From Codonopsis lanceolata (lineage: Eukaryota > Streptophyta > Magnoliopsida > Asterales > Campanulaceae), in NCBI GenBank assembly GCA_013146195.2, contig CM028381.1:97900380-97964379 (forward strand): 64,000 bases of DNA. The letters are read 5' to 3'. Each line of letters starts with the position of its first letter. Position 1 is the first letter of the stretch. The translations under genes and the position numbers were made by a program. Shown here piece after piece: positions 1-12,200 of the stretch. A model generated the notes under the pieces. That model was not told the DNA's origin. It saw only the letters and a program-made list of their open reading frames with translations, and did no database searches.

Positions 1-552
1 ACTGGGAGTTGTCATTGTTCAACTTCTCTTTCTTGTTGAAAGACTTTTTGAGTTGATTCTTAGGATAAGCATAACTGTAACGCCCCAAACTCGGGTCCGA
101 TCATTTGAACCCACAATTTGGCCACGTCACCAACAATCAATACTTAAAACCATAATAAATCCCAACACCAATAATTAATCAACATTAATATCCCTCAATT
201 GAAATTTTTTTTTAAAAAAAACCACCAATGTCTGAAATGAAATCCAATATAAGCTAATTAAAATTAATAAAATTTTCAAAGTACGAATGAATTATAAATG
301 TCTAAAACTTCTTTGACCATCTTCGTTCATCTACTCGAAACAATTCATCTAGCCAAGCTAAATGTCAACTGGAAGAGAAAGAATTAGAAAGGGTGAGTGA
401 ACAATGCTCAGCAAGTTCATATACAACCCCTCCAGTTACTAAGGAGGAGTTGACCGAAATAAATCAAGGAATCAGAATCGAAAGTTCAAATATCTATAAT
501 GCGAAAATCAAATAGTCAAAGTTTAAATATTCAGATTTCAAATATATTTTCA

Positions 553-770
553 GGATTCCAAGTGAATGATAAAGATACAACAAACGACTCGAGTAATCTG
601 ATTGTCACCAACCGTCTCATACCAATTGGCGACAACAGACGACTCATAGATAAATATTTAGGATTCCAAACGAAAGATAATAAAGCAAAAGATGACTCGC
701 GTAGTCCAATTGTCACCAACCGTCCCATACCAGCTGGAAACAACGGACGACTCACAGATGCCAAGATCAC
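553..770. repeat. Diverged tandem duplication, period about 106 bp
   Basis: Two copies can be aligned by eye. Each begins near AGGATTCCAA (about 553 and 658) and runs through the shared words GACTCG, ATTGTCACCAACCGTC, CATACCA and ACGACTCA. The copies differ at many sites, so the duplication is old. It lies inside the possible LTR remnant. Confidence 0.7.
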
Positions 771-888
771 ATAAACGGTCAAAGACCTGTTCGAATAATG
801 TTCCAAAAAATTCTAAAGTCCCATAAGGGTAAAAGTTTCTAAAGGGTATATCTGGATAACTAATCACTTGTCCGGTGGTTAAAGGGTT

Positions 889-951
889 TCGAAAGGTCAC
901 ATTAACCCGTGACTAGGTAAATCGAAAGGTCACATTAACCCGTGACTAGGT
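889..951. repeat. Direct repeat, two copies at 33-bp spacing
   Basis: A 30-base unit starting TCGAAAGGTCACATTAACCC is present at 889-918 and again at 922-951 without visible mismatch, separated by three bases. Exact identity points to a recent local duplication, unlike the older duplication just upstream. Confidence 0.85.
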
Positions 952-1689
952 TGTTTGACTTAGTGATCAAGGTAGGAAATTTAAAAAATAAATAAATAAA
1001 TAATTTTCTCAAACCCAAGCATAATCAATAATCAATTCATGTATCAAACAAATGGTATCTCACATTAGACTTGATAAGTATGTGAGATTTAACAAGGAGC
1101 ATAATTATGAGTAAGCAAATGAACGTAATCGACGGAGTTCAAAATCAAATACCGAACAAAATCGGCACACGTTTCAAAGGAAAGACATTTATCAAAGAAA
1201 TAGAGGAAGCCTAACAATATGGAACGAAGAATTCAAAAGACCTAAATGAAGTATAATCCATTACCCCGAAATGCTTAGCAAAAGAAAAATCCGCAACACG
1301 TACGATCGTCCTAACCTTCTTTGTCCAAATCTAAGTTCAAAATATACAACGTAACAAGTCACTAACTAATATTATTCTACTAATTAATTTCTTACCTTCA
1401 TACCAAATCATAATCCTTAACAATTAACATATCCTAAACGTACACTTAATACTAACTTAAATTACAACTTCCATCAAGTACCTTATCAAATGTATTAAAA
1501 TATTAATATATATTTTCTTATAAAATACAAACTTGTTTGGTACAATAAAGTACTCCTACAAAAAAAAATTATAAACTTTCATTCACCAAAATTCTAACTT
1601 AACAGACTAACAATATTGTTTTTTTTTAATGTATATATCATTAGTAATCATAGTTATTTTAGATTTTGAAAATAATAATAATAAAAAAA

Positions 1690-1830
1690 AATAAACATAC
1701 ACCAAACACACACACTAACACACGCATTCAACACACACACTATACACATTCATTCAACACACACACTATACACATTCATTCAACACACACTGTACACATT
1801 CATTCCACACACACTAACACACACACACGG
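1690..1830. repeat. CACACA/CATTCATTC minisatellite
   Basis: Four or five units combining an ACACACACTATACAC block with a CATTCATTCAAC block follow one another with unit length about 25-30 bases, ending in a short CA run. This is low-complexity DNA; the 62-residue frame across it (1666-1854) is a product of the repeat and not a gene. Confidence 0.8.
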
Positions 1831-2280
1831 TACTATTATATATATTATATATAAATTTTGCTTAAACTCATAAGTATTATATTACTTATATCTATACGCA
1901 CACAAATATAATAAGTCTCAAATGGAAACCTCAAAAAGGCTTACCAGCAATATACCAGATCTCCCTCTCTCTGCCGTCGAGTTCTTCCTTCCTCTTTCTC
2001 TTTTTTTTTTTTTTGTACTATTTTCTTTCCTCCCCCTCTCAACCTTATTTATGTGAAACCCTATTAGGTTTTCTAACCCTAAAGTTAAATGGACTCATTT
2101 TAATTAAATAATATTAATATGGAATTATAATTAAATCTCGTCACAAGTGGGCCAAGCCCAACCCAATTTAATTAGTTACTAAATAGGTCCAAAGCAACTA
2201 AATTAACCCAAAATAATTATAATTTTTAATTAACACGAATTAATATTATATTTTTTTAATTTAAAATTATCAGGGTAATT

Positions 2281-2870
2281 TGTAACGCCTCGAGCAGGAG
2301 AGTAAATTAATTCCGTGTAGCCCACACACTAGCCCACTGAGCGCGCAACACCTTGGGTCATCAGACCCACCACAAGCCGACCCAAAAGTCCATGGATGAT
2401 GTTGGTGCTCAGATGTAGTGTGTGACCACCTTATAAATCGAACACAATTCTCACACCTACCCGATGTGGGATGGGGTATTACAATCTCCCCCACTTAAAT
2501 CCTTGATGTCCTCGTCAAGTCCGAATCATACCTCGGGCAATGCAGGAATCTAGAGGTGGCTCGTACGGGGATCAAGAGGTGGCTCCCACCTTCTGCGGTG
2601 TAGTACTTTGGTCCCTCGCACAGCACTTTGTTCCCATATTTCCGGCCGGGACCCGCTCTGATACCATTTGTAACGCCCCGAGCCCGAGAGATCTCGGTTC
2701 ACTACGTGTAGCCCACACACTAGCCCACTGAGCGCACAACACCTTGGGTCATCAGGCCCACCACAAGCCGGCCCAAAAGTCCATGAATGATGTTGGTGCT
2801 TAGAGGTAGTGTGTGACCACCTTATAAATCACAATTCTCACACCTACCTGATGTGGGATGGGGTATTACA
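2281..2870 (-). mobile_element. TRIM (terminal-repeat retrotransposon in miniature)
   Basis: Two direct terminal repeats of about 200 bp (2281-2483 and 2669-2870) begin TGTAACGCC and end GGGGTATTACA on the plus strand and are roughly 93-95% alike by eye. The 185-bp interior has no coding capacity. On the minus strand the right-hand repeat is followed by a site matching the plant initiator-Met tRNA primer site, and the left-hand repeat is preceded by the purine tract AAGTGGGGGAGATTG, so the element reads right to left. Short LTRs with a non-coding core are the hallmark of TRIMs, which must be copied by enzymes from other LTR elements. The flanks (TAATT and ATAAC) do not give a clean duplication. 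I saw no 5S-like segment, so I do not call it Cassandra. Confidence 0.85.
2652..2666 (-). promoter_or_regulatory. TRIM primer-binding site
   Basis: The reverse complement reads TGGTATCAGAGCGGG, the usual complement to the 3' end of plant tRNA-iMet, and lies two bases inside the terminal repeat that ends TTACA. This fixes the strand of the TRIM. Confidence 0.85.
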
Positions 2871-4780
2871 ATAACTAACTTTACTATAAGTTGGTCGTTT
2901 ATCCTTTTTAAGCATATCATTTGGTTCACCTTTTACCTGTCTAATCTCACAATGTTTATCAGCATTTGAAAATCCAAGACCATGTTGATCTCCACGATCT
3001 TTCTATTGACTGATGATGGTTTCAACAGTAGCTTTTGACTTTGAGTTAGGTATCAACAACATTGGTCAGTTGTTGATTCATGTTTACAAGATCAGCTATT
3101 TGAGCTACTGAGACTTTAGCTTGAGTTTCATACTGATCATTTAAGCTTTTAAGTTGCAGCAATTCATTATGTTAAACTTTATATAGCTCATTGATCTTTT
3201 GTAGCTCAATGTTCTCATTATAAACTCTTTTGAAATTAGTAGACAAAGATGTGTGAATTCTTTGAAGAGTTTCAAATTTGGAATACTTTTTTTGTATTTG
3301 ATCCAAGAGATCATCAACCTTTTTGTTTGAAGTTTTCTCCTCCTGTTGTTTTGATAAATTGACTTTAATAGTTTCAGCAGTCCTTGGAGAAGTTGTCTTT
3401 ACTTTCATGTCAGGTTGATTATTAATGTTTTGTCTATAGAAATTATTTCCTATTTTCTTAATCATATACTATTCAGGTTGGATGACCTTGAGCAGTCTAT
3501 GATTAGTAATAGGTGAGCTTAAAGGCTCATCATCCAAATCAATAAAAAAATTTGAATGCTCATTTTTAAAATCATATATAGTTGATTCTACAACAAGACA
3601 AAGATTTGCTTCTTGCACAAAGTCAACAAATTCATCCTCTGAATCAGTCTCAATCCAAGTTGGTAAATTTTTATCTCTAGCAACTAACCCTTTTTGCCTT
3701 TCAAAGCTTCTGAGGGATCTCTTGTAATATCCATTTATGGTGATTGGACATTTTGAAGCATAATGTCCAGGTTTTCTACAATTGAATTACAAGAGTCTTT
3801 CATTTTCATCCTTATCTTCATTGGTTTTGAAGTAAGGCTTTTGATAGTTTGAAAAATAAGGTCTCAAGAAGTTTGAGGAAGATTTCTAAAAACTGGAAGA
3901 ATGTTTTTGAAAATTTCTTTTGAAAGATTTAAAATTTCTAAATTGTTTGGAAAATTCATCAAACTCATCCTCATCAAAGTAATCATCTGGATGAGATATG
4001 GAGGCTTCTGGAATCTCATTTTGAGCATGTAAGGAGATGTCTTTGAAACTTTTCTCAATTTCTTGAGTTTTAACAATTTTCTTCTCATAAATTTTGAGAC
4101 TGGCAACAAGACTACGTATATGAGTTTTGTTCAAGTCTCTTGCTTCCCTTATGGTAGTTACCTTGACATGCCATATACTTCCTAGGCTACTAAGAAATCT
4201 CATATTTAGATCTTAATTTCATACTATAGACTTTACCAATAGAAGAGCATTTATTACTTACCTCAAGAAACCCGTCATAGGCATTTTTAAGTGATTCCTT
4301 TGGATCTTTCTTGAATGTATCAAACTCCTGTATGCATTCATACAACTTGTTGTCCTTAGTATTTTGATCTCATTCAACAATTTAATAAGAGCTTCCCATA
4401 TATCGTTGGCTATTTTGTAGTCCTATATTTACTTGTAGTTTTCATCTAAAACAACACTTTAAAGAATATGTACGACCTTGGCATCTAACCCATCCTGTAC
4501 TTTATCTTCCTCAGTCCATTCAGACTAAAGTTTAAGTACATATTCTTCTTCATCAGCTGTAAGTGGATTTATAGTATCATCATCTGCAAAAGAAGATTGA
4601 CCCACATTAGCTTTTACTTTCATGGGTAGCATGAGGTCATTTTTAGTACATTCCATCAGTATTTTATCTATGTTGATCATATATCTTGTAATCATTTCTT
4701 TCCAAATATCAAAGTGATCTTCATCAAAAATAGGTACTTGGGTGACATTGTTTGATTGAAAAGCTTTTAAGGTTGCCATG
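2871..4780 (-). pseudogene. Decayed Ty1/copia gag region
   Basis: The minus strand carries the start of a copia-type gag: an 84-residue frame from 4779 (MATLKAFQSNN...) with the FDIWKEMITRYM-like motif of UBN2-type gag proteins. Further fragments of the same protein follow to about 3100 in broken frames. Residues near 3790-3750 read FNCRKPGHYASKC, a CCHC zinc knuckle whose first cysteine codon is replaced by a stop. A lysine-rich coiled segment follows at 3465-3172. No protease, integrase or RT is seen: the element is cut off at 2871, where the TRIM begins. Several stops and frameshifts rule out function. Confidence 0.75.
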
Positions 4781-4830
4781 ATCGATCTTTCAAGTTGTTA
4801 GACTTGGAAAAATGGATTTTTCTAAAAGTT

Positions 4831-4844
4831 AAGCTCTGATACCA
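4831..4844 (-). promoter_or_regulatory. Copia primer-binding site (tRNA-iMet)
   Basis: The reverse complement reads TGGTATCAGAGCTT, matching the plant initiator-Met tRNA primer site. It sits between the gag start at 4779 and a terminus ending TTACA (plus strand TGTAAG, from 4847), exactly where a 5' LTR should end. It supports a minus-strand copia element whose LTR lies to the right. Confidence 0.85.
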
Positions 4845-4846
4845 AT

Positions 4847-6130
4847 TGTAAGTCCAATTTGCAACGAAGTGTTGTCAACGAAATAAGGCTAGGGGTTAAT
4901 AGCCTTTTTAAAAACTTTAAGGGTTATTTTGAAAGCCTTCAAAAGTTGCAGCGAACAAGATAAGTTTTCAGCAACTAATGTAAAATCAGCAAGTAACAGT
5001 TGATGAACTTAAAACAGTTTGGTTTGGTTTTCTTTTGATCACTTAATTATAAGGACTGAATTGAAGTACAATATATAAGATCAACTATGTAAAGAATTCA
5101 AGAATGTAACTGTTAAACACTTAAGTAGATAGCAGCTGCTTAAGTGTATGAACAGTAAAAACAACAGGTAACAAAACACAGTATTTGTAGTGGTTCACAG
5201 TGTTAAAGTCCACTACCAAGTTGGTCAAATTCAGATTTTGAAGTGCACTAAATATTTTGAAATGCTAAGTGATCGCTAACGGATTTGTGTACAACAAAAA
5301 CCAGTGTTTGAAGAGTTTGATCTAGCAAGAATCAAACTCGTGCAACAATCAAAGGTCCTTTAAAGATTTGAAAGAATAAAGGAACAATGGATCAGTGATG
5401 GTTCAAATAGAAACTAGAAAAGAATATTATGTGAGAGACTATTTAGTAAATGTTTGGAAGAAGAAGCTCTTCAAGGAAAGATTGAAGTTCTACATTTGAA
5501 TGAAGGCTTCAACGTGTTGGTCTCTTTTTGAGTGCTTAGAGAATTTGAGATTTTTTAATGTTTGAGCACGTAGTTCTACGAAAGGGGGTGTTTCTTCTAT
5601 CCTTGTTTCAAGCGTTTTATAGAGATGTTCAGAATTGTAGTCGTTTGAGATAGCAAGGTTGAATCTTGAATTTCTTGACGACATGACGATCCCGATCTAT
5701 CATTGAATGCCTAGAAATTTTACAAACTGTAAGAGACGGAGTATACCCTAGCATGAAATATTAAAGATAGTGGTTAGCTAGGTTTGAATAGATAAAGAAC
5801 ATTTAAGACATGCATAAAAGTCTTCTATTGACAGGACATGTGAATAGTTCTTTTGTTTTATAATAAGTGCGTGAATGTCAAATATTTCAACATATATAGT
5901 GTTTCAGCAGATAGAAAATTTTGAGTGTATAAGCAGGTGCTGACACTATTATCAGCAACTGCTAGGTGCTCATGACTTTGAGCTGTAAGCAGGTAGAAAG
6001 TAACAAGTAAGAAGGCTGCTTAAACAAAGTCAAAAGGAGTATCTTCTGTATTTAGACAAAAGAGGATATCTTATCTGCTGAGGGTTCAGTAGATAAATTT
6101 AGACTTGATACAAATTATAAGTAAAAATCG
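4847..6130 (-). repeat. Probable 5' LTR of the decayed copia element
   Basis: The inner edge is set by the primer site and the TGTAAG terminus at 4847. The outer edge is not resolved: no second LTR copy exists in the window to compare, and the 6130 end is a guess based on where Helitron-related sequence begins soon after. The stretch is non-coding and AT-rich; the short frame at 5490-5684 is not supported as a gene. Confidence 0.45.
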
Positions 6131-6289
6131 TTTTAAGGGTTTTGGACAAATATTAAACTAGATGTTTTAACATAATGGTTTTAAGTAAATCTAAGGTATG
6201 CAAGTTTCTACGATGTTTAATTTTTTAATTTACTTTAAAATTCATTTATCATTGTCATTATTTAACTATTAACTTATTATTTGAAGATT

Positions 6290-8737
6290 TTTTCAACATT
6301 CAAACTCTGGACTCCTGTAGAATCATGCATATGAGATTGTTTTCGATTTAAAAAATATGTTGGATGAACAAAATATTCTTGTGAAGTCATTTAGGATGGT
6401 CCGCTACTATACTAATCAAGACAAATGTGACAATGTCAAGCTCTGACTAATTGGAAGGTTGGAAATCGATGGGAGAAATTACAACTTTCCAGAAAAGAAC
6501 GATGTGGCGGTATTGGTAGTTGGTGATTTTTAAACCATCCAAGGTGATAGGGATATTGTTGTAGAGACCCGTACTAGTCTTTTGCAGCGAATCACTGAAT
6601 TGTATCCTTCGTACTTGGGTTGCAATACCCGTTGCTATTTTTGTACGGACAAGATGGTTATAGGGATGATATTTTGCTTAAGGACTTAAATACCATCAAA
6701 TCTCATGGATGGTATAAGTTAAGTATGAGAGAATTTTTTGCATATTGAATTCAAGAAAGAGATTCAGAATCGGTAAATATCCTATTTTCAAGAAGGCTCT
6801 TTCAACATTTTTTGGTCGACGCATACACAATGGTCGAAACTGCACACTTGATTATATAAGGTCTCACCAAAAAGAATTGAGATGTAAAATGTATCGAGGT
6901 TTGGCAGAGGCACTTCTTTGGGGTGAAACGAATCCTTCTTCGCATGGAAAAAGGATTTGTCTATCATCTAACTATGTTGGTGGTGCACGATACATGATCT
7001 AAAACTATCGAGATGCAATGGCCATACACAGATGGAAGGGATATCCTAATCTATTGATTACACTTACCAGTAACCCAAAGTGGCCTGAGGTTGTCTGCTT
7101 TCTTTAGAAGAGGGGGTTACGGGTAAAGGATGATCGAGCTAATATAATGTGCAGAATGTTTAAAATGAAGCTAGATCAACTTATGAAAGATCTACGTCAT
7201 AAAAAGATTTTTGGTACAGTACGAGCAGGTAAATTTTAATTACATCTGTGTGTCTATTCTTTATTGTTATACATTTATACATATACTCTTTTAAGTTACT
7301 CTAATTTAATTGTTTATTTGGTGGAATTTAACAGTGATGTATACAATTGAGTTTCAAATGTGCAGTCTACCGTATGTACACATATTGCTTTGGTCGTCCA
7401 AAGATGCAAACTGCCCTACTCCCGAACACATCGACAAGATAATTTCAACCGAAATTCCAGATGAGTCCATTGATCCGAATTACTATGCTGCTGCTAAGGA
7501 TTTGAAGATGCATGGTCCTTGCCGTAGAGCTAGACCCAACTCCTCGTGCATGTCCGGTGGTCGTTGCACAAAACATTTTCCAAAAAAGTTTTTAGAGATC
7601 ACAGTTATTGATGAAGATGTATATCCAATTTATAAGCGTGGTGATAGCAGATGGAGTGTAAACATTAAGGGAATAACTCTTGACAACAGATTTGTTGTTC
7701 CTCACAATCGTGAGCTTTTAATGGAATATGATGCTCACATCAACGTTGAATGGTGTAATCAATCCCGATCAATTAAATATCTTTTTAAGTATGTGAACAA
7801 AGGTCATGATAGAGTTACTATAGGGTTTTATTGAAACATTGGTGACGAAGCAAGCAAAGATATAGTTGATGAGATTCAAAATTACTTAGATTGTAGATAT
7901 ATACTCCTTCCGTCCCAGATAAATGTTCCTACTTTCTATTTTGGGATGTTCCAAATAATGTTCCTAAAGACTTTTGGTATACACATTTTCTATCATTTTT
8001 CCTAATACATCCCTTCATTTAATACTAATATTAGTACATGTCCTAGAGAGAGTAAGTGTAATGGGTACATTAAGAGAGAGAGTGTGTGTGTGTAATTGGT
8101 ATTATTGTCACAACATATTTGACAACCCATCATTAATTACATTTCTTAATCCTTGTGTTTTGTCCACTAGGAATATATATTCAGGACGGAGTGACTAGGG
8201 AGTATCACCTTATGAGGCTGCTTGGAGATTGTTGGTTTATGAAATCCACTACATGGACCCTCCAGTTGAACGACTATCTTTCCATATCCCCGATGAGCAG
8301 AGCATTATATTTTCGGATAATGATCAAATTGAAGAAGTTCTTAATCGTCCAACATAGAATAGCATGTTTACGTTGGATGGATGCAAACAACAAATACTAT
8401 AAAGTTAAGAATTTGACATATAAAAATTTCTCGACAATTTTGTTTGACATTCGACAAAGGGAATGGTGTCCAAGAATAAGAGGCTCCTCTATAGGCGAAT
8501 TTTTTATGTTGCGCGGGCAAGGAGAACTTTGTGCCCAGGAACGTTATTAAGCGTTGTTCAATATAACTCTTTCAGCGATGCTTGCTATGTGCTAGGCTTA
8601 CTGGATGACGACAAGGAGTATATAGACATAATTATTGAAGCTAGCTAATGGGGCTCTGCCCATTATTTGAGTCTTTTTGTCACATTGTTAATGACATGTA
8701 CTTTGTCATGACCTGAATTCGTGTGGGAGTCATGTTT
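6290..8737 (+). pseudogene. Helitron Rep/helicase gene, decayed and cut by the gap
   Basis: Translated pieces match the N-terminal and Rep part of plant Helitron proteins (rolling-circle HUH nuclease plus Pif1-like helicase). About 6320-6700 matches the region before the Rep domain; 6745-7228 includes NYRDAMAIHRWKGYPN and NPKWPE; 7335-7834 carries MYTIEFQ, LPYVHILLW and IKYLFKYVNKGHD; 8204-8720 carries the linker (LLDDDKEYIDIIIEAS). The Rep motif that is normally H-x-H reads Y-V-H, so a metal-binding histidine is lost. A GT-AG intron fits 7229-7334. Many stops and frameshifts are present. The helicase half is absent because the assembly gap begins at 8738. Neither Helitron terminus was found. 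Confidence 0.85.
7904..8202. mobile_element. Stowaway-type MITE inside the Helitron gene
   Basis: The ends read CTCCTTCCGTCCCAGATAA and, inverted, CTCCCTAGTCACTCCGTCC, the classic Stowaway/mariner-like terminus, flanked by TA. Removing the MITE and one TA makes the Helitron reading frame continuous across the site (...DCRYI / SPYEAAW...), which shows that it landed in a TA dinucleotide of a Rep gene still intact at that point. Confidence 0.85.
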
Positions 8738-8837
8738 NNNNNNNNNNNNNNNNNNNNNNNNNNNNNNNNNNNNNNNNNNNNNNNNNNNNNNNNNNNNNNN
8801 NNNNNNNNNNNNNNNNNNNNNNNNNNNNNNNNNNNNN
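8738..8837. other. Assembly gap (exactly 100 N)
   Basis: A run of exactly 100 N is a common placeholder for a gap of unknown size. To its left lies a Helitron pseudogene, to its right intron sequence of MTR4. Both features are interrupted here, so the join may be a scaffold link rather than true adjacency. Confidence 0.95.
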
Positions 8838-9258
8838 GTAAAATGGCTAACAATAGGGATCAAGAGAAAATAAGCACTGGATGATCTGTAAGCACATAAT
8901 GCCAAAATAATTGCACAAAAAGGGAAACATAGCAGTTTAACATTCTCTAAACTATTTTTGTTTTTATCCTAAAGATCTCCACATCTAGTGAAACTGGAAT
9001 GTACGTCTCAGATTTTTTAAAGGACTACTGAAGAACAACAAGAAAGTTGCCATTGCAATCTGGTCCCTAACCAAAAGTCTCCAGTGTGCAGCTGATTTCA
9101 CAAGATAAAGCACAGAATAACTGGAGATCTTGTATACTAACATAGTATTTCTAGTTTGCAAGATAATACAGAGTAAGAGCTGAAAAAGAGTCAACGGGAG
9201 ACATTGAGCAATGATAGCCTAACAACATAGTTACAATAGAGTAGATGAGGAACTTTAC

Positions 9259-12200
9259 CTGAGAAATAGGAACAGAAACTACAACAGGTTCTCCAGGCTC
9301 CTTTAGTGGAACAATCTTAATTGTTTTCTTCGCAACTTCATCCTTTTGTACAGTACACCTCGTAAGAATGTCCACTGTATAGTTTGCATCCTCTGGTTTT
9401 CTATTTGCATCATCTGGATCACATAGAGGTCACTAACAATTCAAGAACTTCAAATAGAAAGGCAGGTTTGACGGAAATTCAAAATCATCTCACCTTCAGA
9501 AAGACCTTTCACTCTTTCAAAATTGATTATAACACCCCAGGTGACCCCATCTGTGATCGAAAAAGACGGGGAACTTTCATCACTCCTAGTGCACTCGATA
9601 CATACAAGCCTTCCGGGCTGCAAGAAGGGCAAGCAATACCTAGGAGAGAATACAATATTACGGGCATCTTTCTTGAGGCATTTATATTGCTGCAGCAGAG
9701 AGTAATAATTCTCTACACTATCCTCCTCTTCAATTATAATTGAATCCCTCTCCAATTGAAGGTCTTTTATTTGTCTCTGCAAACAAAGTATCATCAATAA
9801 GCACATTGAACTGAATCCAAAGACTCTTTCTCTCATTTTCGTCTGTTTTTCTTTTCCCCCATCTTGAAGGGGAGGGTGGCTTGAGTGAAACAAAGAAAAT
9901 CGGCTCAGCTAACTAACCTCAAGATCAGGTATAGCTCGGTCAGCTTGAAACTGATAGAATGAATTACGAAGCAAATTCTCAGGATCACTATCTTCAGATC
10001 GCATTTGATTCAAAAGCATGTTGTAGCTTAAATGGAAAGCACTGACAAAGACCAAATATTAATCTCAATACGAAATGCAAGAAAGTAAAAATAGAGAAAC
10101 AACAAACAATCACGAGAAAGCAATGCTATTCCAAAAATGATAAAAGTAATTGCAAATGGCATATTATACGATTTATATAGTTGCACCTGTAAAGATCAAA
10201 GCTTGCTCACTTTCATGTCTGCTCATAATCTAAACGCAATCATTTTTTCAGATATTCAAACAGGCATGCATATACCTATTTATGATTCCCAGAAATTCTT
10301 TGTTACATAATGCCAAGTTAACTTCTTAAGTCATCAAAATTGAACTATATCATGGGCCATCTTTCAGTTACAACATTGCTCTTCAACTTTCCTAAAGAGA
10401 AGCTCATCCACTTCTACACCTTGTACAGAGATTCAATTTTTGAAAATAAAAATAAAAATTCTATTTTAGCATATATCATCATCTTTTAATCACCTGCAAA
10501 TGATTTTCTTAAAAGTAAATGCAACAGAAACGCTACAGACAAGGCATGTTCCACATACACCACTAACAATTATGAATGGAAAAGTAGAGATTAAGTCAGG
10601 CTACAAACTCTTATACCAAATTATGGACTATTGAAAGATTCCTAGAAAATTACCAAAGATAACTAAAAGCTAACCTCCCTCTGCCCTTTACCCAAATTTT
10701 GTCTATATTTTCTGAAATCAACCACCAGCAATTCGAAGACAGGATCACTACTGATCACATTCTAATCCATTCATGGCAACCAAAATACACAGTAATCATG
10801 TCACATTTAATCAAGTCCACCAAGGTAGCTAACAAAGCAATCAACCATACTGGTACAGATACTAGATAACTACTAGTAGATTAAAAAAAACAAAGTATAT
10901 GCGAAGGCAAAAGCTTCGGAAAGACCGTATTACAGGTTGGGTATTTTCTGTAAGGCGGATCCCTGACCCAACCCACCGTGTGTTGGTGGACCGAGCTGTG
11001 AGATAGTGGTGCTCCGTCTTACGGATTAGGCAGTCTTACATGAGACCCACTCATATTCAAAAAGGTTAAACTACTATATTGACTAAACATAAATAACTGC
11101 TCATCAAAAGTTGAATAAGCTACCAGGTTGGGCCAACAGCACTGAGAAGAGGAATTAAAATGCAAACCTGTTCAAACAGTCAGCACTCCCTTTAACCATC
11201 ATTTTCGCAGTGGAAGGTTCCAGCTTTTCATCAACCATGAGGATGCAGACACCACGATCATCAATTCCTCTACGACCAGCACGACCACTCATCTGTATAT
11301 ACTCTCCGCTTGATAACCATCTGAATTTGTCTCCATCAAATTTGCGAACATTTGTGAAGACAACAGTTTTTGCAGGCATGTTCAAGCCTATGCTGAATGT
11401 TTCTGTAGCAAACAAACACTAAAGGGGAATGTCTCAATATAAAGAGATTGCAAATAACACCAAGGCAGATGCTACAACATCATATACAAAGACGACCAAG
11501 GAGGAAAAGTGTTGGAACAAGAACCAAAAAAGGAAAGTGAATAAATGAACAGATGAAGCGCACAAAGTCTAGTGAAAAAGGAAATTCAAAGCATAGCGCT
11601 TCCTTAACACCAATAAATGGGTCTATCATTGACAAAGCTCTTCGTATCAGATTCATTAAGCCTTTTCTGGAAAAACAACTAATTAGAAAACAAAGATTTT
11701 TGATGTCAAACCACTTTAAGATCCTCCCAACCTAAATTACTCACTGAAAGATTACATTGATTTACAGGCCACATAGGCTAACCCAAATTGTAGAACTTTA
11801 CGCAAATACCCCCAACTAGTAAAAATGCCAAAATAACTAAAAATTAATAAAAATGAACATAAATAAATGATATCCCATTTGCTTCTATATCTATTGTTTC
11901 TTCAGATAACTGTTAAAGTCTCTTGATCGAATTGTCAGAATCTAGAACCAAAGGAACATTAGGAATATGAATGGCTACTTGTCTGACAGAAAGGTCGTTT
12001 CCAATATGGAAGAGCTTTTATTAGACTAAACTTTCTATTTCATTATAACTTCTGTGCTTCAGCAAATAAATCATAGTTCATTGCTTCAATACTCTTAATT
12101 GAATCTGATACCAACTTCATTTCATCAAGGAAAGAACAACTTTAGTTTCGATAAATATGGTTACAATAAATATATGGCAAATTATACACCGGCGTTAACT

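Larger units (their letters stand above)
1..2280. other. AT-rich repetitive stretch, possible LTR remnant
   Basis: I see no gene here. From 77 the sequence reads TGTAACGCCCCAAACTCGGG, a style of terminus seen on plant LTRs (the reverse complement would end GGCGTTACA). A region around 2270 (CAGGGTAATT) could be the opposite end, but the TRIM that starts at 2281 hides the boundary. No primer-binding site is seen next to position 77, so the LTR reading is only inference. The stretch holds a diverged tandem duplication (553-770), a 33-bp-period direct repeat (889-951), a CACACA-rich minisatellite (1690-1830), and pyrimidine runs near 1960-2040. The short open frames at 499-900 are antisense shadows across the tandem duplication and do not look coding. 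Confidence 0.35.

Noticed and set aside
2270..2731. Short open frames across 2270-2494 and 2540-2731
   Set aside because: They lie inside the TRIM repeats and core, which have no coding role.
10905..11050. Repeat in MTR4 intron 7 with GTCTTAC/GTAAGAC-like words
   Set aside because: Looks like a dispersed repeat, but I could not define ends or a target duplication.
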